From contig JACNLN010000043.1 of the NCBI GenBank assembly GCA_014381485.1, forward strand, positions 1-8,683: 8,683 bases of DNA, in the 5' to 3' direction. Both the position numbers and the translations under genes were made by a program. The number at the start of each line of letters is the position of its first letter. Within the stretch, counting starts at the first letter, position 1. This DNA is from Fidelibacterota bacterium. Lineage in GTDB: Bacteria; Fidelibacterota; Marinisomatia; Marinisomatales; CAZVFT01. Below are positions 1 through 6,689 of the stretch, one piece after another. The notes beneath the pieces are model-generated. The model saw nothing but the letters and a program-made list of their open reading frames with translations, was not told where the DNA came from and ran no database searches.

Positions 1-55
1 TTGCGTCGCACTATTACAAATATCCATATAAGATCAAAGTGCTCTATTAATGTAG

Positions 56-928
56 CTATTCTTGTCCCTGTCTTCCCAATCCCAATTTTGTTCTTAACGT
101 CCTAAAATAGTCTCGATCTTCGAAGGTCACCATCTGGACATCATAAGGAGCCCTTCGAATCAAGATTTTTGCATCTGGTAAAACAGTTTTTTGAATTTGG
201 CCATCAACTGTCAATCTCATTTCAAGTGCTCCTTGAGGAAAGGTGATCTTCAATTCTTGATCTGCAGGTAGAACAATAGGCCGGGCAGATAGAGTATGAG
301 GACAAATGGGTGCCAGGGTAAATAACGACAGTCGAGGGACCACAATGGGACCTCCCGCCGACAGGTTATATGCTGTAGTTCCCGTGGGAGTAGAAATAAT
401 AAGTCCGTCTGAATTGTAAGTTGTAATATACCTCTCGCTCATATAAACAGAACAATTTACAAGACGGAAATTTTCCCCCCGGTCGATCACCAGATCATTT
501 AATGCGTGAACTTGAGATGTAACACCATTCTCGTCAATATCACCCTCTAAAACCATCCGTGGATAGAGATTATACTTGCCTTTAATTACTGACTCCAACC
601 TCTTAAAGAGTTCCTCCATCGTTACTTCAGCTAAAAAACCAAACCCCCCCACGTGTACACCGAGAATTGGGGTCATCCGCTCACCAACGGCTCTTGCAGC
701 AGAAAGAATCGTACCGTCCCCTCCCATTGCAAGGACAAAGTCAAGTTTATTAAAATCATCTGCTGATTGAATAACAGAAAACTTATAATTGCTTCCTGCC
801 GGTAAATATGCCTTAACTCGTGTGGTAAAATAGACACTCTGACCTCTCTCTTTCAGCCATGTCATTAACCTGGGAAGATTTTCCCAGAAAGCCTCTTTAC
901 TCGTATTTGCCCAGATTCCAATCTTCAT
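56..928 (-). CDS. nadK: NAD kinase (ATP-dependent)
   Basis: Cytoplasmic enzyme that phosphorylates NAD+ to NADP+. The 290-aa length is normal for bacterial NAD kinases. The GGDGT diphosphate-binding motif with the catalytic Asp is at residues 69-73, a G-x-H-x-G-G-F-G-F-L segment at 90-99, the Asn-Asp pair that contacts the nicotinamide nucleotide at 144-145, DG at 174-175, and the TPTGTTAY-N-x-S-x-G-G-P signature at 180-194. The C-terminal half is the usual beta-sandwich domain with S-A-R-P-I-V-L-P near residue 214. The ATG lies 10 nt after the xseB stop. A GGAGG sits at 943-947 inside the end of xseB, but 14 nt from this ATG, which is long. The start is kept because M-K-I-G-I begins the first Rossmann strand directly. 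It is the last gene of the xseA-xseB-nadK group. Recognition is from motifs and is very secure. Confidence 0.96.
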   Translation of the reverse strand: MKIGIWANTSKEAFWENLPRLMTWLKERGQSVYFTTRVKAYLPAGSNYKFSVIQSADDFNKLDFVLAMGGDGTILSAARAVGERMTPILGVHVGGFGFLAEVTMEELFKRLESVIKGKYNLYPRMVLEGDIDENGVTSQVHALNDLVIDRGENFRLVNCSVYMSERYITTYNSDGLIISTPTGTTAYNLSAGGPIVVPRLSLFTLAPICPHTLSARPIVLPADQELKITFPQGALEMRLTVDGQIQKTVLPDAKILIRRAPYDVQMVTFEDRDYFRTLRTKLGLGRQGQE

Positions 929-938
929 AGACTTGTGA

Positions 939-1169
939 TCATCCTCCTTCCTTTACCTCAACCTTACCAGATTCTATTTTAGATAATTTCTTTATCTTTC
1001 CCTCGGCATCCTTTAGTTTTTCACGGCACTTCTTGGTCAGAGTCATCCCCTCCTCAAAAAGCTCCAAACTCTTCTCCAAAGAAATTGTTTCACTCTCAAG
1101 AATTTTAACAATCTCCTCCAATCGGGATATTGCTTCCTCAAAATTTACGGTGTTTTCCTTTTTCCCCAT
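939..1169 (-). CDS. xseB: Exodeoxyribonuclease VII small subunit
   Basis: A 76-aa protein forming the helical-hairpin small subunit of exonuclease VII. Several XseB copies wrap the coiled-coil arms of one XseA to make the active single-strand-specific, metal-independent exonuclease. The family signature is clear: N-F-E-E-A-I-x-R-L-E-E-I-V at residues 9-21, then S-L-E-K-S-L-E-L-F-E-E-G near 30-41, followed by a Lys/Glu-rich second helix. Length is typical (70-85 aa). A good Shine-Dalgarno GGAAGG (1175-1180) lies 5 nt before the ATG. It follows xseA after a 43-nt gap and its stop is 10 nt before nadK, so the three genes are probably co-transcribed. Confidence 0.95.
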   Translation of the reverse strand: MGKKENTVNFEEAISRLEEIVKILESETISLEKSLELFEEGMTLTKKCREKLKDAEGKIKKLSKIESGKVEVKEGG

Positions 1170-1212
1170 CGCGACCTTCCTTTCCTAAAAGTTACGAATC
1201 GGTACCCTTTTT

Positions 1213-2517
1213 TTAATCTTTTTTCTCTATTTTCTTTGCTTCTCCTACGATCTCACCATCGGACATCAGAACACCAAATTCTTCCCCCACCTTCAGTTTT
1301 TCCACCTGATGGACAATCTGCCTGTCGGGAATTGAATAGACGATAGAATAGCCCCGGTTCAATACACTCCTTGGACTTGCTGAGATAAGCTGCCGGTTTA
1401 TCCCTTCGAAATGTGTCCTCTTCATACTGAGGATAAACTGGATTTGTTGAGTTAGTCGATCTTCCAGTTCGGTTAATTTCTGATTTTTTTGTTTGACAAG
1501 AAGTGATGGTTGCTGAAATCCATATCGGGTGGAGAGGGCATCCAGCTGCTGCCAGAGAAATTCAATTCGGTTCTGGACTACTTCCATTATCCGCCTGTCC
1601 ATTTCGGTAAGATTTTTTACAATATCTTCCAGCGGTCTGGAAACGAGTTCAGCTGCGGCAGATGGAGTAGGAGCCCTCAGGTCCGCCACGAAATCAGCTA
1701 TAGTGAAATCCGTTTCGTGACCCACTGCAGAGATGATAGGGATTGGACATGCCGCTATAGCACGCGCCACCTTCTCCTCATTAAATGACCATAGGTCTTC
1801 CAGAGACCCTCCACCTCGTCCTATGATCAAGACATCCACTTTATTATATTGCTCAAACTCGGAAATAGCTGAAACAATATCATCGGTTGCCTCATTTCCT
1901 TGCACAAGAGTCGGACGAAAAATAATTTCGATGTGTGGTACACGACGTGTCATAATATCGATGATATCCTGAATGGCTGCACCTGTTTCTGAGGTTATCA
2001 CACCTACCCGAAAAGGATACGGAGGAAGTGGAACTTTTCGTTTTGCATCGAACAACCCTTCTTCTGCAAGAGACTTTTTTAATGCTTCAAATGCCAGATA
2101 CAGTGTTCCCAGACCGGCTGGCTGCATCTTTTGAACCACGATCTGGTAGTTCCCCCTCGGGGCATAAACCGTAATCCCACCCTGAACCAAAACTTTCATC
2201 CCATTCTCGGGCTTAAAATGGAGAAGGCGATTATAACCACGAAACATCACTGATTTCAGTTCCGCTCCCTCATCCTTCAGGGTAAAATACATATGACCGG
2301 AACTGTGATGTTTAAAATTGGAGAGCTCCCCTTCTATCCAAACCGATGGAAATGTGTTATCCAAAACCTGTTTGATCAGAGTGGTAATTTCAGAAACGGA
2401 AAAAATTGTCGGTTCCATGTCTTCCATCATATTAATATTATCAATTGATTTCATTCTTCCTGTCATTTGCGGTGAAAATAGTTGGTTATCAAGGGGATAC
2501 CATGTAACCTTTTTCAT
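1213..2517 (-). CDS. xseA: Exodeoxyribonuclease VII large subunit
   Basis: Catalytic large subunit of exonuclease VII, which degrades single-stranded DNA from both ends during repair. An N-terminal OB-fold begins with T-I-F-S-V-S-E-I at residues 37-44 and includes W-I-E-G-E-L-S-N-F at 60-68 and S-G-H-M-Y-F-T-L-K-D at 73-82. The catalytic domain contains G-V-I-T-S-E-T-G-A-A at 172-181, G-R-G-G-G-S-L-E-D-L-W-S-F at 233-245, and S-A-V-G-H-E-T-D at 263-270 followed by A-D-L-R-A-P-T-P-S-A-A-A at 278-289. A long helical region and a C-terminal G-Y-S-I-V segment complete the fold. The start is uncertain. The longest frame overlaps the upstream phospholipase-like gene by 29 nt and has no clear ribosome site. 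Family proteins usually start just before the T-I-F-S-V motif, so ATGs at 2454 (preceded by AGGAAG), 2430 or 2418 are plausible. Identity as XseA is secure. Confidence 0.96.
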   Translation of the reverse strand: MKKVTWYPLDNQLFSPQMTGRMKSIDNINMMEDMEPTIFSVSEITTLIKQVLDNTFPSVWIEGELSNFKHHSSGHMYFTLKDEGAELKSVMFRGYNRLLHFKPENGMKVLVQGGITVYAPRGNYQIVVQKMQPAGLGTLYLAFEALKKSLAEEGLFDAKRKVPLPPYPFRVGVITSETGAAIQDIIDIMTRRVPHIEIIFRPTLVQGNEATDDIVSAISEFEQYNKVDVLIIGRGGGSLEDLWSFNEEKVARAIAACPIPIISAVGHETDFTIADFVADLRAPTPSAAAELVSRPLEDIVKNLTEMDRRIMEVVQNRIEFLWQQLDALSTRYGFQQPSLLVKQKNQKLTELEDRLTQQIQFILSMKRTHFEGINRQLISASPRSVLNRGYSIVYSIPDRQIVHQVEKLKVGEEFGVLMSDGEIVGEAKKIEKKD

Positions 2518-3418
2518 CTAACTCTGTCTTCACGCTTGTTTCTTCCGGCATCGGTTTCCCAGCCTTAATCCAGGCAGTGTACCAGAAGGATGCCACCCGA
2601 AGGACTGCCATTTCTATCCTTTCTTTTGCAATGTCTCCGGATTCACGAAAAAGTATCTCGTGATAATTGGTATCTGCCATGGGATCGCGCCAATCCTTTA
2701 ATCGCTCTCTTTTCTCACCTGATAAATTTTTTCTGGCAAGGGAATCTGCACGAAGGATATCAAAATGGTAAGGATAAGATTCCTTCATCACAGTAAAAGA
2801 CTCTTCCACCGGCTCTATCACTGTAAATAAAATCCCTTTGGGTTGGATGTTATCCAGTAGATATCTGTCCACCATCTGCGTTTCCCACTGACCGTGAACA
2901 CCATCATTCCCTGTTAATTGACCATCATAATTAGCCACCACATGAAGGGGCATATGGATGTCGGATATATAATGTGCCAGAGCTGCCGCCGTCAGGTTTG
3001 CTTCCTCCCAATGACCAGCCTTGAATTGCTCTATTAATCGATGATAATATTCCTCAATTCGCCAGGGAGCTATCCCCCATTTCTTAACTTTACCAGCCCC
3101 ATAGCTCTCAATGAGAAGATCCAGTGATCTGGGAATATCTAAAAAAGGATAATCACCGTAGAGGTCGCAATCCATATAATGACCGTACCCTTCATCAGGG
3201 TCCTTCTCTTTCCAGAGATCTGGATCGATAGAGTGTTCTGAAATATAGTCTACGTTTTGTGAAAAATAGTTTCCAAGGGGACCTGGAAGGAATTTGACCG
3301 CCTCACGATTGATGACTTTGTGTGTTTCAAAGCCCCATCCCTTAAGTAAACCGATAGGGATAAGTATACAGGTACAAAATAGAATTAAATAGAGACAACG
3401 AGTCCTATACCCGGACAT
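2489..3418 (-). CDS. Exported zinc-dependent phospholipase C / S1-P1 nuclease-fold hydrolase
   Basis: A 309-aa protein with a hydrophobic export signal (about residues 8-25) followed directly by W28-G-F-E-T-H33, the mature N-terminus expected of this fold. All nine zinc-ligand positions of the bacterial phospholipase C / S1-P1 nuclease family can be placed: W28, H33, D65 (or D67), H80, H149, D153, H159, H175 and E179. The H149-x3-D153-x5-H159 spacing equals that of the known enzymes. The last ligand is Glu in HxxxE, as in Bacillus phospholipase C, whereas S1/P1 nucleases have Asp. It therefore likely hydrolyses phosphodiesters (phospholipid head groups or nucleic acid) outside the cytoplasm; the substrate cannot be settled from sequence. 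No Shine-Dalgarno is seen before the ATG, which lies 22 nt after the COX24-like gene. The 3' end overlaps the longest xseA frame. Fold confident, substrate open. Confidence 0.85.
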   Translation of the reverse strand: MSGYRTRCLYLILFCTCILIPIGLLKGWGFETHKVINREAVKFLPGPLGNYFSQNVDYISEHSIDPDLWKEKDPDEGYGHYMDCDLYGDYPFLDIPRSLDLLIESYGAGKVKKWGIAPWRIEEYYHRLIEQFKAGHWEEANLTAAALAHYISDIHMPLHVVANYDGQLTGNDGVHGQWETQMVDRYLLDNIQPKGILFTVIEPVEESFTVMKESYPYHFDILRADSLARKNLSGEKRERLKDWRDPMADTNYHEILFRESGDIAKERIEMAVLRVASFWYTAWIKAGKPMPEETSVKTELDEKGYMVSP

Positions 3419-3440
3419 TGGATTATGAAGATATAGTGTA

Positions 3441-3536
3441 CTATCTATTTTTTTTCTTGTGACGATTCAGACGAAGACGCTTCTTACGCTTGTGTGTACT
3501 TATTTTTCGTCTCTTCCGCTTTTTTCCAGAGGGCAT
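3441..3536 (-). CDS. AURKAIP1/COX24-domain small basic ribosomal protein (bS22/mS38-like)
   Basis: A 31-codon gene, too short for usual ORF cut-offs. It reads M-P-S-G-K-K-R-K-R-R-K-I-S-T-H-K-R-K-K-R and continues L-R-L-N-R-H-K-K-K-N-R before TAG. More than half the residues are Lys or Arg. The M-P-S-G-K-K-R-K-R start, the T-H-K-R-K-K-R-x-R core and the N-R-H-K-K-K end match, from memory, the short proteins annotated in Bacteroidota as AURKAIP1/COX24-domain proteins, related to mitochondrial mS38 and actinobacterial bS22 at the small-subunit decoding region. A Shine-Dalgarno AAGGGG (3543-3548) sits 6 nt before the ATG. The gene begins 14 nt after the HU-like stop and ends 22 nt before the phospholipase-like start, so it belongs to the operon. 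A role binding 16S rRNA is inferred from the family. Confidence 0.87.
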   Translation of the reverse strand: MPSGKKRKRRKISTHKRKKRLRLNRHKKKNR

Positions 3537-3542
3537 ATAAAT

Positions 3543-3548
3543 CCCCTT
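3543..3548 (-). promoter_or_regulatory. Ribosome binding site of the 31-aa COX24-like gene
   Basis: AAGGGG on the minus strand with a 6-nt spacer to the ATG at 3536, in the short gap after the HU-like gene. This site supports calling the tiny downstream frame a translated gene. Confidence 0.6.
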
Positions 3549-3550
3549 AC

Positions 3551-3847
3551 TTATAAGTCAGGTTTATTCAATAATTCCTTTAGCAAACGGGAAGGTTTGA
3601 ACGTGGGAACGACCCGCTTAGGAAGATAAATAATTTCCCCGGTTCCCGGGTTCCTGGCTTTTCTTGGATTTCGTTTTTTAACTCCAAAGGAGCCAAACCC
3701 TCTCAACTCCACCCGATTATGATCTTTCAACGCTGCAATAATGGTGGTAAATATTCCCTTCATGACTGCTTCTGTATCTACCTTTGTGATTCCTGTGGCT
3801 GTTGCTACAGTATCAATGATTTCTGCTTTTGTAATGGTTCTACTCAT
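3551..3847 (-). CDS. HU/IHF-family DNA-binding protein
   Basis: A 98-aa histone-like protein that bends DNA as a dimer and helps organise the nucleoid. It has the family's N-terminal helical part (T-K-A-E-I-I-D-x-V at residues 6-14), the core V-E-L-R-G-F-G-S-F at 46-54, and a DNA-contacting beta arm from about 57 to 75 (K-K-R-N-P-R-K-A-R-N-P-G-T-G) with the intercalating proline at P67. The C-terminal helix is S-R-L-L-K-E-L-L. The L-R-G-F-G-S-F wording leans toward IHF-like members, but HU and IHF cannot be told apart from this alone. The ATG is preceded by a near-perfect ribosome site made from the last codons and stop of sppA, so translation of the two is probably coupled. Confidence 0.93.
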   Translation of the reverse strand: MSRTITKAEIIDTVATATGITKVDTEAVMKGIFTTIIAALKDHNRVELRGFGSFGVKKRNPRKARNPGTGEIIYLPKRVVPTFKPSRLLKELLNKPDL

Positions 3848-3850
3848 AAT

Positions 3851-4732
3851 TTACCTCCATCGATATTCAAATCTAGGAATCGAAAACTGATTCCTTACTT
3901 CCTGAATTTTATCACCAAAAAGCCAATCTATTAACGACGGTTTCCTCCGTTTAGGTTCCACTGTTTTTGGCTTCCCTTCAATACCGCCCAGTTCCCCCGC
4001 CAACCGGATAGCATCGTCAAAGGTTCCTAATGTATCAATCAATCCCAGCTCCAAACTCTGTTCCCCGGTATAAACCCTGCCATCAGCTAATTCCTCCACC
4101 ACTTCCTTATCCAATCCCCGGGAGATAGCTACTACCCTCACAAATTGATGGTGGAGGTTCATCACCACATCATTAAAATAGTTTAGGTCCTCATCCGTAA
4201 CTTCACGGGTGGGAGATCCGGCATCTTTCAAATCACCACTTTTGATAGTCTCCACATCCACGCCAACTTTTTCCATCAACTCCGTCACTACCGGGTAATT
4301 TACTATCACCCCAATGCTACCTGTTACCGTCCCGGGATTCGCTACTATAGTATGACTTCCCAGAGCAATGTAATATCCGCCAGATGCTGCCACGTCTCCC
4401 ATTGAAGTCACTACAGGTTTCGTCTCATTTAAATCCTTGATCTTCATATAAATCTCCTGCGAAGGAGCAATTCCACCCCCGGGACTATTCACCCGTAACA
4501 CCACCGCTACTACATCCTTACGTTCCTTTATGTCATCCAATTCCTTGATAATCTTATCAGAGTTAAAAATGGGACCAGCTACCTTCACTATCGCCACTTT
4601 TTTCCCATTAATAACAGAATCCCCTGAAATGTGAATCTTACCAATGACCGTCAGTAAAAACACCAGAATAAGCACACACCCTATTGAAATCAATAACCAG
4701 TGCCACGGGGAAATATGTCTGGAAGGTTTCAT
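3851..4732 (-). CDS. sppA: Signal peptide peptidase SppA, short 36K-type, membrane-anchored
   Basis: A 293-aa serine protease of the S49 (ClpP-like crotonase fold) family that degrades leftover signal peptides in the membrane. One N-terminal transmembrane segment (about residues 12-31) anchors the catalytic domain outside the cytoplasm. R-V-N-S-P-G-G-G is at 80-87. The nucleophile is S117 in A-A-S-G-G-Y-Y (115-121), and the T-G-S-I-G-V segment is at 137-142. The predicted general base is K169 in K-S-G-x-L-K-D-A-G-S-P. The Ser-to-Lys distance of 52 residues is the spacing recalled for the half-length Bacillus-type SppA (S147/K199), unlike the double-length E. coli enzyme. The ATG follows the lytic transglycosylase stop by only 2 nt (TAAGCATG) with no good ribosome site, suggesting coupled translation. 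Confidence 0.93.
   Translation of the reverse strand: MKPSRHISPWHWLLISIGCVLILVFLLTVIGKIHISGDSVINGKKVAIVKVAGPIFNSDKIIKELDDIKERKDVVAVVLRVNSPGGGIAPSQEIYMKIKDLNETKPVVTSMGDVAASGGYYIALGSHTIVANPGTVTGSIGVIVNYPVVTELMEKVGVDVETIKSGDLKDAGSPTREVTDEDLNYFNDVVMNLHHQFVRVVAISRGLDKEVVEELADGRVYTGEQSLELGLIDTLGTFDDAIRLAGELGGIEGKPKTVEPKRRKPSLIDWLFGDKIQEVRNQFSIPRFEYRWR
3853..3858 (-). promoter_or_regulatory. Strong ribosome binding site of the HU/IHF-like gene inside the sppA stop
   Basis: GGAGGT on the minus strand, 5 nt before the HU-like ATG. Its bases are the end of the last two SppA sense codons (TGG AGG) plus the T of the TAA stop, so the end of sppA doubles as the initiation signal of the next gene. This is the strongest Shine-Dalgarno in the window. 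Confidence 0.75.
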
Positions 4733-4734
4733 GC

Positions 4735-6627
4735 TTATTTCACATAAATAACCAATTTTTGTCCCGGATAAATATACTCATTTCTGGAAATGCCATTCCA
4801 CCTCCGTATTTTTGAGACCGGTGTTCTATAACGCACAGCAATATGACTCAGGGTATCACCTCTACGAACGACATAAATCTCTTTCTCATATGGATTCGAA
4901 CCTGAAGATGCGGTGGCAAGTTTTGAGGAAGATTTGGGAATCACCAACTTCTGTCCTGGATAAATATACTGTCCATACCGAAGACCATTCAGTTGCCGAA
5001 TTCTTCGGGCGGAGGTCCCATAGCGTTCGGCGATATGACCTAATGTATCCCCTTTACGTACTCGGTAAACAATCCTCTTCTTTTCGGAAATTTTAGAAGA
5101 AGCGATAGAACTCGTCCCTGGGACAGGCGGTATAGGGATAGTTAATTTCTGACCAATCTGTAACCGGTGATAATTTCTAATTTTGTTTACCGAGGCAATA
5201 TCGTATATGGAAACACCATACTTTCTTGCAATGACCCAGAGTGACTCACCCCTTCTTACTCTGTGAACGAGATACTGTGGGACAAATCGCTGATTTTCAG
5301 GTAAATTATTAAATTCTTTAGTGAAGGTATCCTTACTTCCTTTGGGAATCTTTAAAGAATATGGTTGATCGGAGGGAGTCGCGAATTGTCGAATTTCAGG
5401 GTTATATTTTCTAAGCTGCTTCATACTGATCCCGGCGCATTTTGCCAGAACATTCAAATCTGCACTTGTTTCGATAAGTACCTCATCATACTCAAGTGAA
5501 TTGTTTTGGGATACCTTGAATCCGTACTTTGCATGATCTCTAGTGATAATAGCAGCTGCCAGAACCGTGGGGACGTAGTTCCGGGTCTCACGGGGAAGCG
5601 AATTTAACTGCCAGAAATCCCGTGTCTGGTGCAAACGAATAGCTCGATTTATACGCCCTTCTCCCGAGTTATAGGCCGCCATGGCTAAATACCAGTCATC
5701 AAACTCAATGTACAAATCCTTAAAATAGTCCGCAGCCGCCTGAGTTGACTTTTTAGGATCCCTTCGTTCATCTATCCACCAGGTCCTTGTTAAACCATAT
5801 TTCTTCGCTGTCCCTGATACAAACTGCCATAACCCTGAAGCATGGGCTGTAGAATATGCTTTAGGATTGAAACCACTCTCCACCATTGAAACATAAATTA
5901 GCTCTTCAGGCAAACCATTTTCAGTTAAAATCTCAATAATAGATTCCTTGTAAAAAGGAAGTCGAGAAAGCCATATTTCGAATTGCCGTTTTCCTTTCGT
6001 CCGGAAAAAGTTAATGGTTTGTTCCACACGACTGTTGAGAACAAGAGGAATGTGCCCATTTCTATCATCTACCACCGTAAATTTGGATCCATTTATCTCT
6101 ATTTCCAGCGGTTCCATATATTCGGAAAGTTCTTCCCGAAGACTGGCTACTGTGATAGGGGTTTCCACACGATTCACCGTCCTAAAATGATTCTCATAAG
6201 CATATATCAACATATTCTCAAAACGAGTATACTCCTCCTGATCATCTTCCGACATTCCATTAACCTGCCCCGCCTCTATAAGAAGATCTGTGATCTTTTC
6301 TATCAGATACACCACCTCCATCGTGTCATTATGCTGATCTGCAATAAGAGCCTCCACAAAGTATCTTTTTGCATCCTGCAGGATAAGAGGAAGCCTGTTA
6401 ATGGACTGAAGAATAATCTCTTCGTCAGTAGGTATGTTAGATATTTCAGTCATATTGGTATCTTCCATAACAGAAATAATAACTTCCTCTCGATCGGGAT
6501 CAGTAGATATTTCAGTCACAACGGTATCTTCCAGTTGGATATCCTGAACCATAACGGAATCCTCTGGAACTGCATAAACAAGACTTGCAGATATAAAAGA
6601 AAAGAATGCTATTTGCCCTAACTTCAT
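4735..6627 (-). CDS. MltD-like membrane-bound/secreted lytic murein transglycosylase with three LysM domains
   Basis: A 630-aa exported enzyme that cleaves the MurNAc-GlcNAc bond of peptidoglycan to form 1,6-anhydro ends. A signal peptide covers about residues 1-20; no lipobox cysteine is seen, unlike E. coli MltD. A poorly conserved acidic N-terminal region (21-210) includes a 22-residue tandem duplication. The SLT domain spans about 223-370: catalytic E250 in S-M-V-E-S-G-F-N-P, A-S-G-L-W-Q-F at 263-269, A-A-Y-N-S-G at 317-322, and R-E-T-R-N-Y-V-P at 346-353. Residues 388-431 resemble the degenerate linker module of MltD proteins, ending L-K-I-P-K-G. Three LysM domains follow at about 452-498, 519-564 and 584-628, the last reaching the C-terminus. 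No ribosome site is evident before the ATG. Placement next to sppA fits an envelope-maintenance group. Confidence 0.93.
   Translation of the reverse strand: MKLGQIAFFSFISASLVYAVPEDSVMVQDIQLEDTVVTEISTDPDREEVIISVMEDTNMTEISNIPTDEEIILQSINRLPLILQDAKRYFVEALIADQHNDTMEVVYLIEKITDLLIEAGQVNGMSEDDQEEYTRFENMLIYAYENHFRTVNRVETPITVASLREELSEYMEPLEIEINGSKFTVVDDRNGHIPLVLNSRVEQTINFFRTKGKRQFEIWLSRLPFYKESIIEILTENGLPEELIYVSMVESGFNPKAYSTAHASGLWQFVSGTAKKYGLTRTWWIDERRDPKKSTQAAADYFKDLYIEFDDWYLAMAAYNSGEGRINRAIRLHQTRDFWQLNSLPRETRNYVPTVLAAAIITRDHAKYGFKVSQNNSLEYDEVLIETSADLNVLAKCAGISMKQLRKYNPEIRQFATPSDQPYSLKIPKGSKDTFTKEFNNLPENQRFVPQYLVHRVRRGESLWVIARKYGVSIYDIASVNKIRNYHRLQIGQKLTIPIPPVPGTSSIASSKISEKKRIVYRVRKGDTLGHIAERYGTSARRIRQLNGLRYGQYIYPGQKLVIPKSSSKLATASSGSNPYEKEIYVVRRGDTLSHIAVRYRTPVSKIRRWNGISRNEYIYPGQKLVIYVK
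4744..5274 (-). repeat. Three LysM peptidoglycan-binding repeats in the lytic transglycosylase
   Basis: Repeats lie at about 5274-5134, 5073-4936 and 4878-4744. Each starts with a V-R-[RK]-G-[ED]-[ST]-L core and ends in G-Q-K-L-[TV]-I. The second and third share I-Y-P-G-Q-K-L-V-I and are more like each other than the first, pointing to a later duplication. Ser/Lys-rich linkers of about 20 residues separate them. Confidence 0.9.
6403..6534 (-). repeat. Tandem 22-codon duplication in the N-terminal region of the lytic transglycosylase
   Basis: Residues 32-53 and 54-75 align without gaps: L-E-D-T-V-V-T-E-I-S against M-E-D-T-N-M-T-E-I-S, then P and E-E at matching positions, 11 of 22 identical by eye. 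At the DNA level 6438-6467 and 6504-6533 match at 27 of 30 bases with an offset of 66 nt. The better conservation of DNA than protein over this part suggests a fairly recent in-frame event in a loosely constrained acidic segment. Confidence 0.8.
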
Positions 6628-6689
6628 ATAATGTGTGAGATATAAGGTTCTTAAACGGCGAGAAAGTTAAATGGAAAAGTAGAATGGAG

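Noticed and set aside
1..27. Possible start of a further minus-strand gene (ATG at 27)
   Set aside because: Only nine codons are visible, with no ribosome site and no recognisable motif.
644..650. C7/G7 run in nadK as a phase-variable tract
   Set aside because: It encodes conserved Gly-Gly with GGG codons in a normally essential gene; switching it off would probably be lethal.
642..662. His instead of the usual Asn in the NAD kinase G-[IV]-N-x-G segment (H92)
   Set aside because: A His at this place is also recalled in Listeria NAD kinase (G-I-H-T-G-H-L-G-F), so it is normal family variation.
5983..6621. A 212-codon open frame on the plus strand
   Set aside because: It lies wholly antisense to the lytic transglycosylase N-terminal region, its product is low-complexity and rich in His, Ile, Arg and Lys with no recognisable motif, and it is best explained as a shadow frame.
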